DNA of 22,747 nucleotides from Pseudomonas sp. UBA5782 (GCA_002418465.1 DIEE01000174.1:1-22747), one strand, 5' to 3'. Positions 5,935 to 13,952 are shown, numbered from the stretch's first letter. Program-made: numbers and translations. The notes: a model not told the origin generated them from the letters alone.

Positions 5935-7104
5935 TTAGTCGACGTGGCGGGTGGTCTGGTATTCGCCGAGTTCACGGACCAGCGAGTCGGCGCTGATTTC
6001 GCCGATGGACTTGGCGCCGGTGAGCACCATGGCCACGCGCATTTCCTTCTCGATCAGGTTGAGCAGGTTGGTCACGCCGGCTTCGCCGTCGACCGCCAGT
6101 GCGTAGGCGAAGGCGCGGCCGAGCAGCACGGTGTCTGCGCCCAGGGCGATCATGCGCACCACGTCGAGGCCGTTGCGGATGCCGGAGTCGGCGAGGATCT
6201 TCAGGTCACCCTTGACCGCGTCGGCGATCGCCGGCATGGCGCGGGCGCTGGACAGCACGCCATCGAGCTGACGGCCGCCGTGGTTGGAAACGATGATGCC
6301 GTCGGCGCCGAACTTGACCGCATCGCGCGCGTCCTCAGGGTCGAGGATGCCCTTGATTATCATCGGGCCTTCCCAGAAATCGCGGATCCACTGCAGGTCC
6401 TGCCAGGAGATCGACGGGTCGAAGTTGTTCGCCAGCCAGCCGATGTAGTCCGCCAGCCCGGTCGGGTGGCCGCGGTAGGTGGAGATGTTGCCAAGGTCGT
6501 GCGGCTTGCCGTGCAGGCCGACGTCCCAGGCCCAGAGCGGGTGGGTCATGGCTTGCAGCATGCGGCGCATGGCGGCGTTCTGGCCGCTCATGCCGGAGTG
6601 CGCGTCACGGTAGCGGGCGCCGGGCGTGGGCATGTCGACGGTGAAGATAAGGGTGGTCACGCCGGCGGCCTTGGCGCGCTCCAGGGCGTTCTTCATGAAG
6701 CCGCGGTCCTTCAGCACGTAGAGCTGAAACCACATCGGCCGCTTGATCACCGGCGCGACTTCCTCGATCGGGCAGACCGACACGGTGGACAGGGTGAAGG
6801 GAATGCCCTTCGCATCGGCGGCGCGCGCGGCCTGCACTTCGCCACGGCGGGCGAGCATGCCGGCCAGGCCGACCGGGGCCAGCGCCACCGGCATCGACAG
6901 GGTTTCCCCGAACAGCTGGGTTTCCAGGCTCAGCTCGGACATGTTGCGCAGCACGCGCTGGCGCAGGGCGATGCTGGCCAGGTCGTCGACGTTGCGGCGC
7001 AGCGTGTATTCGGCGTAGGCGCCGCCGTCGACGTAATGGAACAGGAAGGGTGGCAGCCTGCGTTTGGCGGCGGCGCGGTAATCGGTAGAGGCGGAGATGA
7101 TCAT
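5935..7104 (-). CDS. lldD: L-lactate dehydrogenase (FMN-dependent, quinone-linked)
   Basis: The 389-residue protein oxidises L-lactate to pyruvate with FMN and feeds electrons to the respiratory chain from the inner face of the membrane. It belongs to the alpha-hydroxy-acid oxidase family and matches E. coli LldD over its whole length. Catalytic residues keep the E. coli numbering: Lys251, His275 and Arg278 (SNHGGRQLDG), with DSGIRNG and GADTVLLGR in the FMN phosphate region. The start at 7104 (MIISASTDYR) is chosen because it matches the family N-terminus; the frame stays open 42 codons further upstream, but that stretch is Pro/Arg-rich and unlike the family. No clear Shine-Dalgarno sequence precedes this ATG. 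It is the second gene of lldPDE, about 200 bp after lldP. Confidence 0.97.
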   Translation of the reverse strand: MIISASTDYRAAAKRRLPPFLFHYVDGGAYAEYTLRRNVDDLASIALRQRVLRNMSELSLETQLFGETLSMPVALAPVGLAGMLARRGEVQAARAADAKGIPFTLSTVSVCPIEEVAPVIKRPMWFQLYVLKDRGFMKNALERAKAAGVTTLIFTVDMPTPGARYRDAHSGMSGQNAAMRRMLQAMTHPLWAWDVGLHGKPHDLGNISTYRGHPTGLADYIGWLANNFDPSISWQDLQWIRDFWEGPMIIKGILDPEDARDAVKFGADGIIVSNHGGRQLDGVLSSARAMPAIADAVKGDLKILADSGIRNGLDVVRMIALGADTVLLGRAFAYALAVDGEAGVTNLLNLIEKEMRVAMVLTGAKSIGEISADSLVRELGEYQTTRHVD

Positions 7105-7238
7105 GTGTTCACACCGTTTGAGGGAAAAGCGAGGCGGGCGCCTGGGTGGCTTCGTCCTCGACAGGAAAACGCGGGAAGCGAGCACGCCGGGTGGCGCCGA
7201 CAGCCTGGGTTTCCCTTTCCAGGCGGCCATGAGCGCCA

Positions 7239-7271
7239 GCGGAACGGAGAGCCTTCCGGCATCCGTTCCGC
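7239..7271. repeat. Perfect 10-bp inverted repeat between lldP and lldD
   Basis: GCGGAACGGA at 7239-7248 and TCCGTTCCGC at 7262-7271 with a 13-base loop. It lies 36 bp after the lldP stop on the minus strand and ~135 bp before lldD. No T run follows, so it may act at RNA level to set lldP versus lldDE output, or be a protein site. Confidence 0.6.
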
Positions 7272-7307
7272 GTGGGCCCTGACAGCGTAGTCAAGCGGGC
7301 GCGGGCC

Positions 7308-9008
7308 TCAGTGCACCAGCATGCCGGTGAACACGTAGGCCTGCAGGATGGTGATGATGCCGACGATGGTGGCGAACACCAGACTGTGCTTGAGGGTGAA
7401 GCGGAACAGGTCTGATTCCTTGCCCACCAGCCCGGTCGCGGCGCAGGCCACGGCGATGGATTGCGGCGAGATCATCTTGCCGGTCACGCCGCCGCTGCTG
7501 TTGGCGGCCACCAGCAAGGTGTCGCTGACGCCGATCTGGTGCGCGGTGGTCGCCTGCAGCGAAGCGAAGAGGGCGTTGGAGGAGGTATCCGAACCGGTGA
7601 GGAACACGCCCAGCCAGCCGAGGAACGGCGAGAAGAACGGGAAGGCCGCGCCGGTTCCGGCGAGAACCAGCGCCATGGTGGTGGACATGCCGGAGAAGTT
7701 GGTGACGAAGGCGAAGGCCAGCACCATGCCGATCGACATGATCGGGAATTTCAGCTCGATCAGGGTTTCCTTGAAGGTGGTCAGGCCTACGCGCGGGGTG
7801 ATGCGCAGGATGAACATCGACAGCACGGCCGAGAAGAAGATCGCGGTACCAGTGGCGGAAATCGGGTCGAGCTTGAACACGGCCGGCATCGGCGTCGGGT
7901 TGGCGACGATCGGTGCAACCTTGATCACCAGCTGGTCGAGGTACGGCACGGCGAAGGTGAACACGGTGCTGTACAGCGCGCCACCGGCGGCGAACAGCGC
8001 CTTGAATGGCTTCAGCGTCCAGATCGTGACGATCACGGTGAGAATCAGGAACGGCGACCAGGCCTTGACGATCTGGCCGAGGCTGTACGGCGAGGCGACG
8101 GTGGAACGTGCGCCGCCGAAACCACCAACCACGGCAGCGCCGCCGGCGGTGATACCGACCACTTCGGCTTCCTTGGCTGCAGCGCCTGCGCGCTTGGGCT
8201 GCCAGACCTTGAGGAACAGTGTCAGGGAAACCAGGCTGAACAGCGCGGAGGTGATGTCCGGCAGTTCCGGACCGATGAAGTTGGAGGTGAAGTACTGGGC
8301 GACGGCGAAGCTGCCACCGGCGACCAGCGCGGCCGGCCAGGTTTCACGGATACCGCGCAGGCCGTCCATCATCGCGACCAGCCAGAACGGCACGATCAGC
8401 GACAGCAGCGGCAACTGGCGACCGGTCATGGCGCCGATCTTGAACGCGTCGATGCCGGTGACCTGGCCGGCGACGATGATCGGGATACCCAGCGCACCGA
8501 ATGCCACCGGAGCGGTGTTGGCGATCAGGCACAGGCCTGCGGCGTACAGCGGGTTGAAGCCTAGGCCGACGAGCAGGGCGGCGGTGATCGCCACCGGCGC
8601 GCCGAAACCGGCAGCTCCTTCGAGGAAGGCACCGAAGGAAAAGCCGATCAGCAGCATCTGCAGGCGCTGGTCGTCGGTGATCGACAGGACCGAGCTGCGG
8701 ATGATCTCGAACTGGCCGCTCTTCACCGTCAGCTTATAGAGGAACACCGCTGCGACGATGATCCAGGCGATCGGCCAGAGGCCGTAGGCGAAGCCGTAGC
8801 CGGCCGACGCCAGCGCCTTCTCGACGGGCATGTGGAAGGCGAAGATGGCGATGATGACGGAGAGGGCCAGGGTGATGGTCCCGGCGACGTAGCCCTTCAT
8901 GCGGAACACCGCGAGGGCGAGGAAGAAGAACGCGATCGGTATCAGTGCGACCAGGGCGGACAGCCACAGGCTGCCGAGCGGGGTATAGATCTGTTGCCAA
9001 GTCTGCAT
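7308..9008 (-). CDS. lldP: L-lactate permease (LctP family)
   Basis: The 566-residue protein is an inner-membrane lactate/proton symporter. The sequence is a succession of hydrophobic segments typical of the LctP family, starting with WLSALVALIPIAFFFLALAV at ~15-34, and includes the family's conserved stretch EGAAGFGAPVAITAALLVGL at ~130-149. A hydrophilic Ala/Gly-rich loop lies around residues 270-305. Length is normal for LldP. The ATG is preceded by AGGGGA about eight bases upstream. It is the first gene of lldP-lldD-lldE and is divergent from lldR with a 276-bp shared regulatory region; induction by lactate through LldR is expected. Glycolate transport is a known side activity of this family. 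Confidence 0.95.
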   Translation of the reverse strand: MQTWQQIYTPLGSLWLSALVALIPIAFFFLALAVFRMKGYVAGTITLALSVIIAIFAFHMPVEKALASAGYGFAYGLWPIAWIIVAAVFLYKLTVKSGQFEIIRSSVLSITDDQRLQMLLIGFSFGAFLEGAAGFGAPVAITAALLVGLGFNPLYAAGLCLIANTAPVAFGALGIPIIVAGQVTGIDAFKIGAMTGRQLPLLSLIVPFWLVAMMDGLRGIRETWPAALVAGGSFAVAQYFTSNFIGPELPDITSALFSLVSLTLFLKVWQPKRAGAAAKEAEVVGITAGGAAVVGGFGGARSTVASPYSLGQIVKAWSPFLILTVIVTIWTLKPFKALFAAGGALYSTVFTFAVPYLDQLVIKVAPIVANPTPMPAVFKLDPISATGTAIFFSAVLSMFILRITPRVGLTTFKETLIELKFPIMSIGMVLAFAFVTNFSGMSTTMALVLAGTGAAFPFFSPFLGWLGVFLTGSDTSSNALFASLQATTAHQIGVSDTLLVAANSSGGVTGKMISPQSIAVACAATGLVGKESDLFRFTLKHSLVFATIVGIITILQAYVFTGMLVH

Positions 9009-9080
9009 GGGGGATCCCCTGTTTATTGTGGTTGTAGCTGCCCGGATCGCTGGGTCTTGCGGGTCCCGGTGCGTGCAGAT

Positions 9081-9099
9081 AAAGTGGTAATACCAATTT
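9081..9099. promoter_or_regulatory. Probable LldR operator upstream of lldPDE
   Basis: AAAgTGGTaatACCAaTTT is a near-perfect palindrome around TGGT-N3-ACCA, the half-site arrangement bound by FadR-subfamily GntR regulators. It lies 73 bp upstream of the lldP ATG in the lldP-lldR intergenic region. LldR, encoded next door, is the obvious ligand; lactate would release it. A TACACT (-10-like) on the minus strand sits just upstream of it. Confidence 0.7.
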
Positions 9100-9284
9100 A
9101 CAGTGTAGCGCGCCCAGATTAAAAGCGGGCTTGGTGGGTGTCAATTTAAGGGGCTTAGACTTTGGTCGAAGGCTTCTGCAGGCCGCGTGGCTTGTGGGCT
9201 GTGGCGAGCCTGTCTAGTCTTCCCGGCGGGTAGTGCCTGCGCTTTTCGTTCGCCGTTGCGGCGACCATTTCGAGGTATTGAAGG

Positions 9285-10055
9285 GTGTCATTGGAGTTTG
9301 GTCAGGTCCGCCAGCGTCGCCTGTCGGACGATATCGTTGCGCAGCTCGAGACGATGATCCTCGAGGGAACGCTGCGCGCGGGCGAACGTCTTCCGGCCGA
9401 AAGGGCCTTGGCAGAGCGCTTCGGGGTGTCGCGACCCTCGTTGCGCGAGGCGATCCAGAAGCTCGCCGCGCGCGGTCTGCTGGTCAGCCGCCACGGCGGC
9501 GGCACCTACGTGGTCGACACCCTCGGCTCGGCATTCAGCGATCCGCTGATGCACTTGCTGGAGAGCAGCGACGAGGCACAGCGCGACCTGCTGGAGTTTC
9601 GCCATACGCTGGAAGGCTCCTGCGCCTACTACGCTGCCATCCGCGCCACGGAGCTGGATCACCAGCGCCTGCGCGCGGCGTTCGACACCCTGCAGCAGTG
9701 CTACCTGCGCAACCCGCAGGTGAGCGTCGAGGAGGGCGCGGCGGATGCGTCCTTCCACCTGGCGATCGCCGAAGCCAGCCACAACGGCATGCTGCTGCAC
9801 ACCATCCGTGCGCTGTTCGACCTGCTCAAGCGCAACGTGGTGACCAACATCGGCGGCATGTACGAGCGCCGCAGCGAGACCCGCGACATGCTGATGAAGC
9901 AGCACCGCGAGCTGTTCGACGCGATCATTGAGCGGCGCGCCGAAGCGGCGCGGGAAATTTCCAACCGACACATCCACTACGTCCAGGAGGTGCTCGCCGA
10001 GGCGCAGCAGGAAGCCCAGCGCGTGGCGCGGGCGCAGCGTCGGCAGCGGCTGTAA
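9285..10055 (+). CDS. lldR: Lactate-responsive GntR/FadR-family regulator
   Basis: The 256-residue protein has an N-terminal winged helix (residues ~10-78; GERLPAERALAERFGVSR and PSLREAIQKL are the helix-turn-helix, GGGTYV the wing) and a C-terminal FCD ligand domain (~95-230; FHLAIAEASHN and the HRELFDAI helix carry expected metal/ligand His and Asp residues). It should repress lldPDE and be relieved by L- or D-lactate. The first start is a GTG at 9285 with GAGG nine bases upstream; a TTG at 9291 with AAGGG at five bases would shorten the protein by two residues and cannot be excluded. It is divergent from lldP and convergent with smpB. Confidence 0.93.
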   Translation: MSLEFGQVRQRRLSDDIVAQLETMILEGTLRAGERLPAERALAERFGVSRPSLREAIQKLAARGLLVSRHGGGTYVVDTLGSAFSDPLMHLLESSDEAQRDLLEFRHTLEGSCAYYAAIRATELDHQRLRAAFDTLQQCYLRNPQVSVEEGAADASFHLAIAEASHNGMLLHTIRALFDLLKRNVVTNIGGMYERRSETRDMLMKQHRELFDAIIERRAEAAREISNRHIHYVQEVLAEAQQEAQRVARAQRRQRL

Positions 10056-10087
10056 GGGTATTTGGAGGGGGACTTTAGTGCGGCTGA

Positions 10088-10106
10088 GGGCTGGCAGCGC
10101 CAGCCC
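10088..10106. terminator. Hairpin between convergent lldR and smpB
   Basis: GGGCTGGC (10088-10095) and GCCAGCCC (10099-10106) form an 8-bp GC-rich stem with a three-base loop between the two stop codons. Neither side has a good T run, so it is a weak or Rho-assisted end for both genes. Confidence 0.45.
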
Positions 10107-10130
10107 CGGACGGCAGGGTGGGCGGAGGGC

Positions 10131-10613
10131 TTACTCGTCCTTGCCCTTGGTCCGCATGGCGCGCTGCACCTCGCGATCGGCATCGCGCTCCTTCTCGGTG
10201 TGGCGCTTGTCGAATTCCTTCTTGCCCTTGGCCAGGGCGATGTCGCACTTGATCAGGTGTTTCTTCCAGTGCAGCGACAGCGCCACGCAGGCGTAGCCCT
10301 TCTGCTGCACGGCGCCGAACAGCTTGCCCAGCTCGCGCTTGTGCAGCAGCAGCTTGCGCGTGCGCGTGGGGTCGGCGATGACGTGGGTGCTGGCGGTGGT
10401 CAGCGGCGTGATGTGGCAACCCATCAGCCACGCCTCGCCGTCCTTGAGCAGCACATAGCTGTCGACCAGCTGCGCCTTGCCGGCACGCAGGCTCTTCACT
10501 TCCCAGCCAGCGAGGGCGAGGCCGGCTTCGAAGCGCTGCTCGATGAAAAAGTCGTGCAGCGCCTTCTTATTCTGCGCGATGGAACCCGGAGATGTTTTCT
10601 TTTGCTTAGCCAT
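10131..10613 (-). CDS. smpB: SsrA-binding protein SmpB
   Basis: The 160-residue protein binds the tRNA-like domain of tmRNA and places it in the decoding centre of stalled ribosomes. The whole beta-barrel is present (KALHDFFIEQRFEAGLALAG, WEVKSLRAGKAQL, DSYVLLKDGEAWL) as is the basic C-terminal tail (KGKKEFDKRHTEKERDADRE and following residues) that enters the empty mRNA channel. The start at 10613 (MAKQKKTSPG) matches the family; the frame is open further upstream but without homologous character. No Shine-Dalgarno sequence precedes this ATG and a perfect TATAAT lies only nine bases upstream, so the transcript may be leaderless. Its RNA partner ssrA is in the same window. Confidence 0.97.
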   Translation of the reverse strand: MAKQKKTSPGSIAQNKKALHDFFIEQRFEAGLALAGWEVKSLRAGKAQLVDSYVLLKDGEAWLMGCHITPLTTASTHVIADPTRTRKLLLHKRELGKLFGAVQQKGYACVALSLHWKKHLIKCDIALAKGKKEFDKRHTEKERDADREVQRAMRTKGKDE

Positions 10614-10621
10614 AGGGGCGG

Positions 10622-10628
10622 CATTATA
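10622..10628 (-). promoter_or_regulatory. smpB promoter -10 element (possible leaderless mRNA)
   Basis: On the minus strand CTATAATG contains a perfect TATAAT whose end is nine bases from the smpB ATG. A start of transcription six to eight bases downstream would fall within about three bases of the start codon. The -35 region 17 bases upstream (TAGCCG) is poor. Confidence 0.6.
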
Positions 10629-10727
10629 GGGAGTCGGCCGCGGCGCGGCTATGCCGCAGGCGTACGCTTGAGGGGGTTGGATGAAACCCGGACAATGCGC
10701 GCTCTTTTTTGACCGGGTGGGCCGCAG

Positions 10728-12128
10728 GTGATGGACAAGGTTTCGGTGCACGGCGGCTGGACCAGCCGCTGGGTGTTCATCCTCGCGGCCACTGGCTCGG
10801 CGGTCGGCCTGGGCAGCATCTGGAAATTCCCCTACATGACCGGCGTCTACGGCGGTGGTGCCTTCGTGCTGGTGTTCCTAGCCTGCATCGCGCTGATCGG
10901 TCTGCCGGTCATGCTCGCCGAGACCCTGATCGGCCGCCGCGCGCGGCAGAGTCCGGCGAATGCGCTGCGCGAGCTGGCGCTGGCCGCCGGACATACGCCG
11001 GTGTGGTCCTGGGCGGCCTTCGCCGGGATGATCACCGCGCTGCTGATCCTGTCGTTCTACAGCGTGGTCGGCGGCTGGTCGCTGGACTACATCCTCGGCG
11101 TCGGCCGCGGCGATTTCCAGGGCGCCACCGCCGAGCGCGGCGCGGCGCTGTTCGGTGCGCTGGTCGCCGATCCCTGGCGGATGATCCTCTGGCACACGGT
11201 GTTCATGGCGCTGTCGGCCTGGGTGATCGCCAAGGGCGTGGTCGCCGGGCTGGAGAAGAGCCTGCGGATCATGATGCCACTGCTGTTCGTCCTGCTGCTG
11301 ATCCTGCTCGGTTACAGCATGACCACCGGGCACTTCATGCAGGGCCTGCACTTCATGTTCAATTTCGACACCTCGCGGTTGCTGGAAGGCACGTTGCCGG
11401 CCATGGGCCACGCGTTCTTCTCGCTCAGCGTGGGTGTCGGTTCGATCATGATCTACGGTGCCTACATGCCCAAGCACGCCTCCATCGGCGCCACCGTCAT
11501 CGCCGTGGCGCTGATGGACACCTTCGTCTCGCTGCTCGCCGGCGTGGCGCTGTTTCCCATCGTCTTCTCCGCCGGGCTGAATCCGGGCGAGGGGCCGGGC
11601 CTGATGTTCGTCACCCTGCCGCTGGCGTTCGGCAACGTCGGCTTCGGCCAGGTGATGGGTGTGGTGTTCTTCATCCTGGTGCTGATCGCCGCCTGGACCT
11701 CGGCGATCTCCATGCTCGAACCGATGGTCGCCTACCTGGTGGAACGCAGCCGCCGCTCGCGGCTGTGGATCACCAGCATGCTGGCCTTCGTCTGCTGGTT
11801 CGTCGGCCTCGGCACGGTGTTCTCCTTCAACATCTGGAAGCAGGCGAAATTCTTCGTCGGCGACAATGGCGGCTTCGCGCTCTATCAGTGGGGCGCGGCG
11901 GGCGGGCTGGACTTCTTCGGTGTGATCGACTTCTTCACCTCGCGCATCATGCTGCCGCTTGGCGGGCTGTGCTTCGTGGTCTTCGCCGGCTGGACAATGG
12001 GCCGCGAGGCGGTGCGCGACGAGCTGGCGATGCGCAGCCCACAGCTGTTCGCGCTGGCATTCTTCCTCATGCGATATGTGGCACCATTCGGCATTCTGGT
12101 CGTCTTCGCCGCCCAGTTGTGGAACTGA
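10728..12128 (+). CDS. Sodium-dependent transporter, NSS (SNF) family
   Basis: The 466-residue protein is an inner-membrane Na+-coupled symporter of the neurotransmitter:sodium symporter family; bacterial members usually carry amino acids such as tryptophan, tyrosine or leucine. The first membrane segment has the family's unwound sodium/substrate site, ATGSAVGLGSIWKFPY at ~21-36, followed by GGGAFVLVFLACIALIGLP. About eleven hydrophobic segments can be counted, the usual number for bacterial members of this length. Substrate cannot be told from sequence by eye. I keep the GTG at 10728 because GGGTGG lies seven bases upstream; the ATG at 10731 is the next codon. The stop is 11 bp before ratA, so cotranscription with ratA-rnfH is likely. 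Confidence 0.9.
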   Translation: MMDKVSVHGGWTSRWVFILAATGSAVGLGSIWKFPYMTGVYGGGAFVLVFLACIALIGLPVMLAETLIGRRARQSPANALRELALAAGHTPVWSWAAFAGMITALLILSFYSVVGGWSLDYILGVGRGDFQGATAERGAALFGALVADPWRMILWHTVFMALSAWVIAKGVVAGLEKSLRIMMPLLFVLLLILLGYSMTTGHFMQGLHFMFNFDTSRLLEGTLPAMGHAFFSLSVGVGSIMIYGAYMPKHASIGATVIAVALMDTFVSLLAGVALFPIVFSAGLNPGEGPGLMFVTLPLAFGNVGFGQVMGVVFFILVLIAAWTSAISMLEPMVAYLVERSRRSRLWITSMLAFVCWFVGLGTVFSFNIWKQAKFFVGDNGGFALYQWGAAGGLDFFGVIDFFTSRIMLPLGGLCFVVFAGWTMGREAVRDELAMRSPQLFALAFFLMRYVAPFGILVVFAAQLWN

Positions 12129-12139
12129 ACAGGTAGAAA

Positions 12140-12574
12140 ATGAGTACCCATATTCAACGTTCGGCCTTGCTGCCGTACCCGGCCCAGGCGCTTTACGAGC
12201 TGGTCAACGACGTGGCGCGCTACCCGGAATTCCTGCCCTGGTGCTCCGCCAGCACGGTGCTCGAGGCCGACGCCAACTCGATGCGCGCCCGCCTCAGCGT
12301 GGCCAAGGCCGGGCTCAGCCAGCAGTTCGTCACGCGCAACACGCTGACGCCCGGGCAGACCATCGTGATGGATCTGGAAGAGGGGCCGTTCAGCCAGCTG
12401 CATGGCGTCTGGCAATTCAAGGCGCTGACCGACAAGGCCTGCAAGATCAGCCTCGACCTGACCTTCGATTACGCCGGCCCACTGGTCAAGGCGACCCTCG
12501 GGCCGCTGTTCAACCAGGCGGCGAACACTCTGGTCGACGCGTTCTGCCAGCGTGCCAAGCAGCTCTATGGCTGA
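12140..12574 (+). CDS. ratA: RatA/PasT family START-like protein (ubiquinone-binding, COQ10-like)
   Basis: The 144-residue protein is a single polyketide-cyclase/START-like domain of the COQ10 type. The family signature is present at the N-terminus (PAQALYELVNDVARYPEFLP then WCSAS) and near the end (FDYAGPLVKATLGPLFNQAA). In E. coli the homologue RatA/PasT was reported to block 70S ribosome association, and COQ10-type homologues help ubiquinone function; the ubiquinone-related role may be the primary one. AGGT precedes the ATG by about six bases. Its 3' end overlaps the next gene in the configuration ATGgcTGA, the classic ratA-ratB pair. Confidence 0.93.
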   Translation: MSTHIQRSALLPYPAQALYELVNDVARYPEFLPWCSASTVLEADANSMRARLSVAKAGLSQQFVTRNTLTPGQTIVMDLEEGPFSQLHGVWQFKALTDKACKISLDLTFDYAGPLVKATLGPLFNQAANTLVDAFCQRAKQLYG

Positions 12575-12887
12575 CGCCATGATCCGCGTCGAACTGGCCT
12601 ACGCCGAAGCCGATCGCCAGGTGCTGCTGGCGCTCGACGTGCCGCGCGGCAGCACGGTGCGCGAGGTAGCGGTCGCCAGCGGGCTGCAGGCGCAGTTCCC
12701 GCAGCTGGATCTGTCCGAAAGTCCGCTGGGCATCTTCGGCAAGCTGATCGCCGATCCGCAGCGGCGCGTGCTTGAGGAGGGCGACCGGGTGGAAATCTAC
12801 CGGGCGCTGCTCGCCGATCCCAAGGAAGTGCGCAAGCAGCGTGCGGAACGGGCGCGATTGCGCGAGCAGGGCGAATCCCAGGCATGA
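12567..12887 (+). CDS. rnfH: RnfH-family ubiquitin-like protein (RatB/PasI)
   Basis: This 106-residue protein has the beta-grasp RnfH fold: IRVELAYA at the N-terminus, GSTVREVAVASG, LGIFGKLI and the EEGDRVEIYRALLADPKEVR motif near the end, followed by a basic Arg-rich tail. It is always linked to ratA or to rnf operons; proposed as antidote of RatA in E. coli (PasI), with disputed evidence. I chose the ATG at 12567 because it overlaps the ratA TGA at 12572-12574, giving translational coupling; the ATG at 12579 (MIRVEL) is the alternative, while the GTG at 12552 is unlikely. Confidence 0.9.
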   Translation: MADAMIRVELAYAEADRQVLLALDVPRGSTVREVAVASGLQAQFPQLDLSESPLGIFGKLIADPQRRVLEEGDRVEIYRALLADPKEVRKQRAERARLREQGESQA

Positions 12888-12913
12888 AAAAGCCCGGCGA
12901 GCCGGGCTTTTTT
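12887..12913. terminator. Bidirectional terminator, rnfH / bamE
   Basis: AGCCCGGC (12891-12898) and GCCGGGCT (12901-12908) form an 8-bp stem flanked by an A run on the left and six T on the right, serving rnfH on the plus strand and bamE on the minus strand. Confidence 0.92.
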
Positions 12914-12925
12914 CTGCTCGCCTGA

Positions 12926-13447
12926 TTACTGCGGCGAGGTTTCCAGCGGCGTGGGCGTCGGTACCGGGACCGATTTGACGTCGTCGACGTCGCGCTGGAT
13001 CTGTTCGAGCAGCGAACCGGGCGCCGGTTTCTCTTCGGTTTTCTGCGGCTGCTGGCTCGGCTGCTGCGGTTGCGCGCTGCCGTCGTTGCCGAGGATCGCC
13101 TCGTCGCGGCTGACACCCGGCATGAAGTCGCCGTTCAGGCCGACCAGCAGGTCGTTCTGGTCGAAGTTCAGGCTCACGCGCTCCTGCAGGCGCTGACGGC
13201 CGCCGGGCTGGATGCTGTACAGATAGTCCCAGCGATTGGTGTGGAAAGTGTCGGTGAGCAGCGGGTTGCCCATGATAAACCGCACCTGGCGACGGGTCAT
13301 TCCAGGCTTCAACTGGTCTATCATGTCCTGAGTTACGACATTGCCCTGCTGGATGTCGATCTTGTAAACGCCGGGGAACGAGCAGCCGGCGAGAGCCAAC
13401 AGCCCCACTAGGCTAAAGCTGGTAATCAGGAGCTTGGTGTTTTGCAT
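12926..13447 (-). CDS. bamE: Outer membrane assembly lipoprotein BamE (OmlA/SmpA)
   Basis: The 173-residue protein is a lipoprotein of the BAM complex, which inserts beta-barrel proteins into the outer membrane. The start at 13447 gives MQNTKLLITSFSLVGLLALA then Cys22 in the lipobox L19-A-G-C22; the frame extends eleven codons further up but this would displace the signal. The SmpA/OmlA domain covers ~30-110 (NVVTQDMIDQLKPGMTRRQV, FIMGNPLL, TDTFHTNRWDYLYSIQPGG). A Pro/Gln-rich low-complexity tail (~125-173) follows, longer than in E. coli BamE but as in Pseudomonas OmlA. GGAAG lies ten bases upstream. The gene is divergent from fur with under 100 bp between the start codons, the arrangement known in P. 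aeruginosa. Confidence 0.95.
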   Translation of the reverse strand: MQNTKLLITSFSLVGLLALAGCSFPGVYKIDIQQGNVVTQDMIDQLKPGMTRRQVRFIMGNPLLTDTFHTNRWDYLYSIQPGGRQRLQERVSLNFDQNDLLVGLNGDFMPGVSRDEAILGNDGSAQPQQPSQQPQKTEEKPAPGSLLEQIQRDVDDVKSVPVPTPTPLETSPQ

Positions 13448-13544
13448 CGGTGGGTTACTTCCACTATCTTGGCTGGGCAACGTAAACCCCGATCATACTT
13501 GCATTGGATGGTGCTGCGAAGCAGCAGCCACGAGAAAGCTGACC
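13448..13544. promoter_or_regulatory. Divergent bamE-fur promoter region
   Basis: Only 97 bp separate the two start codons, so the promoters must overlap or abut. Candidate elements are TTGGCT with CATACT toward fur (spacer 19, not ideal) and GATAGT toward bamE. I see no clear Fur box here. Confidence 0.4.
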
Positions 13545-13952
13545 ATGGTTGAAAATAACGAACTTCGCAAAGTTGGCCTGAAGGTAACCCTTCCGCGGGT
13601 CAAGATTCTGCAGATGCTGGACTCGGCCGATCAGCGCCACATGAGTGCCGAAGACGTCTACAAGGCGTTGATGGAGGCAGGCGAGGACGTCGGCCTGGCC
13701 ACCGTCTATCGCGTGCTCACCCAGTTCGAGGCGGCCGGTCTGGTCACTCGGCACAACTTCGATGGCGGCCATGCCGTGTTCGAGCTGGCCGACAGCGGCC
13801 ACCACGATCACATGGTCTGCGTGGATACCGGTGAGGTCATCGAATTCATGGATGCCGAGATCGAACGCCGACAGAAGGAAATCGTGCTCGAGCACGGTTT
13901 CGAGCTGGTCGATCACAACCTGGTGCTCTACGTGCGCACCAACAAGAAGTGA
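13545..13952 (+). CDS. fur: Ferric uptake regulator Fur
   Basis: The 135-residue protein is the iron-responsive repressor of siderophore and other iron genes. The winged helix covers ~1-82 (GLKVTLPRVKILQML, DVGLATVYRVLTQFEAAGLV) and the dimerisation/metal domain ~85-135 (HHDHMVCVDTGEVIEF at 86-101, His124). It keeps a single cysteine, Cys92; the second cysteine of the E. coli C-x-x-C pair is Thr95 here, as expected for Pseudomonas Fur. The start at 13545 (MVENNELRKVGLKVT) matches the P. aeruginosa protein; a weak GAGAAAG lies seven bases upstream. Confidence 0.98.
   Translation: MVENNELRKVGLKVTLPRVKILQMLDSADQRHMSAEDVYKALMEAGEDVGLATVYRVLTQFEAAGLVTRHNFDGGHAVFELADSGHHDHMVCVDTGEVIEFMDAEIERRQKEIVLEHGFELVDHNLVLYVRTNKK

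Noticed and set aside
7105..7230. 42-codon N-terminal extension of lldD
   Set aside because: Pro/Arg-rich, unlike the family; the ATG at 7104 gives the exact conserved LldD N-terminus.
5944..7290. 448-codon plus-strand ORF opposite lldD
   Set aside because: Same G+C shadow effect; no family resemblance.
10062..10712. 216-codon plus-strand ORF opposite smpB
   Set aside because: Shadow frame; smpB is conserved and intact on the other strand.
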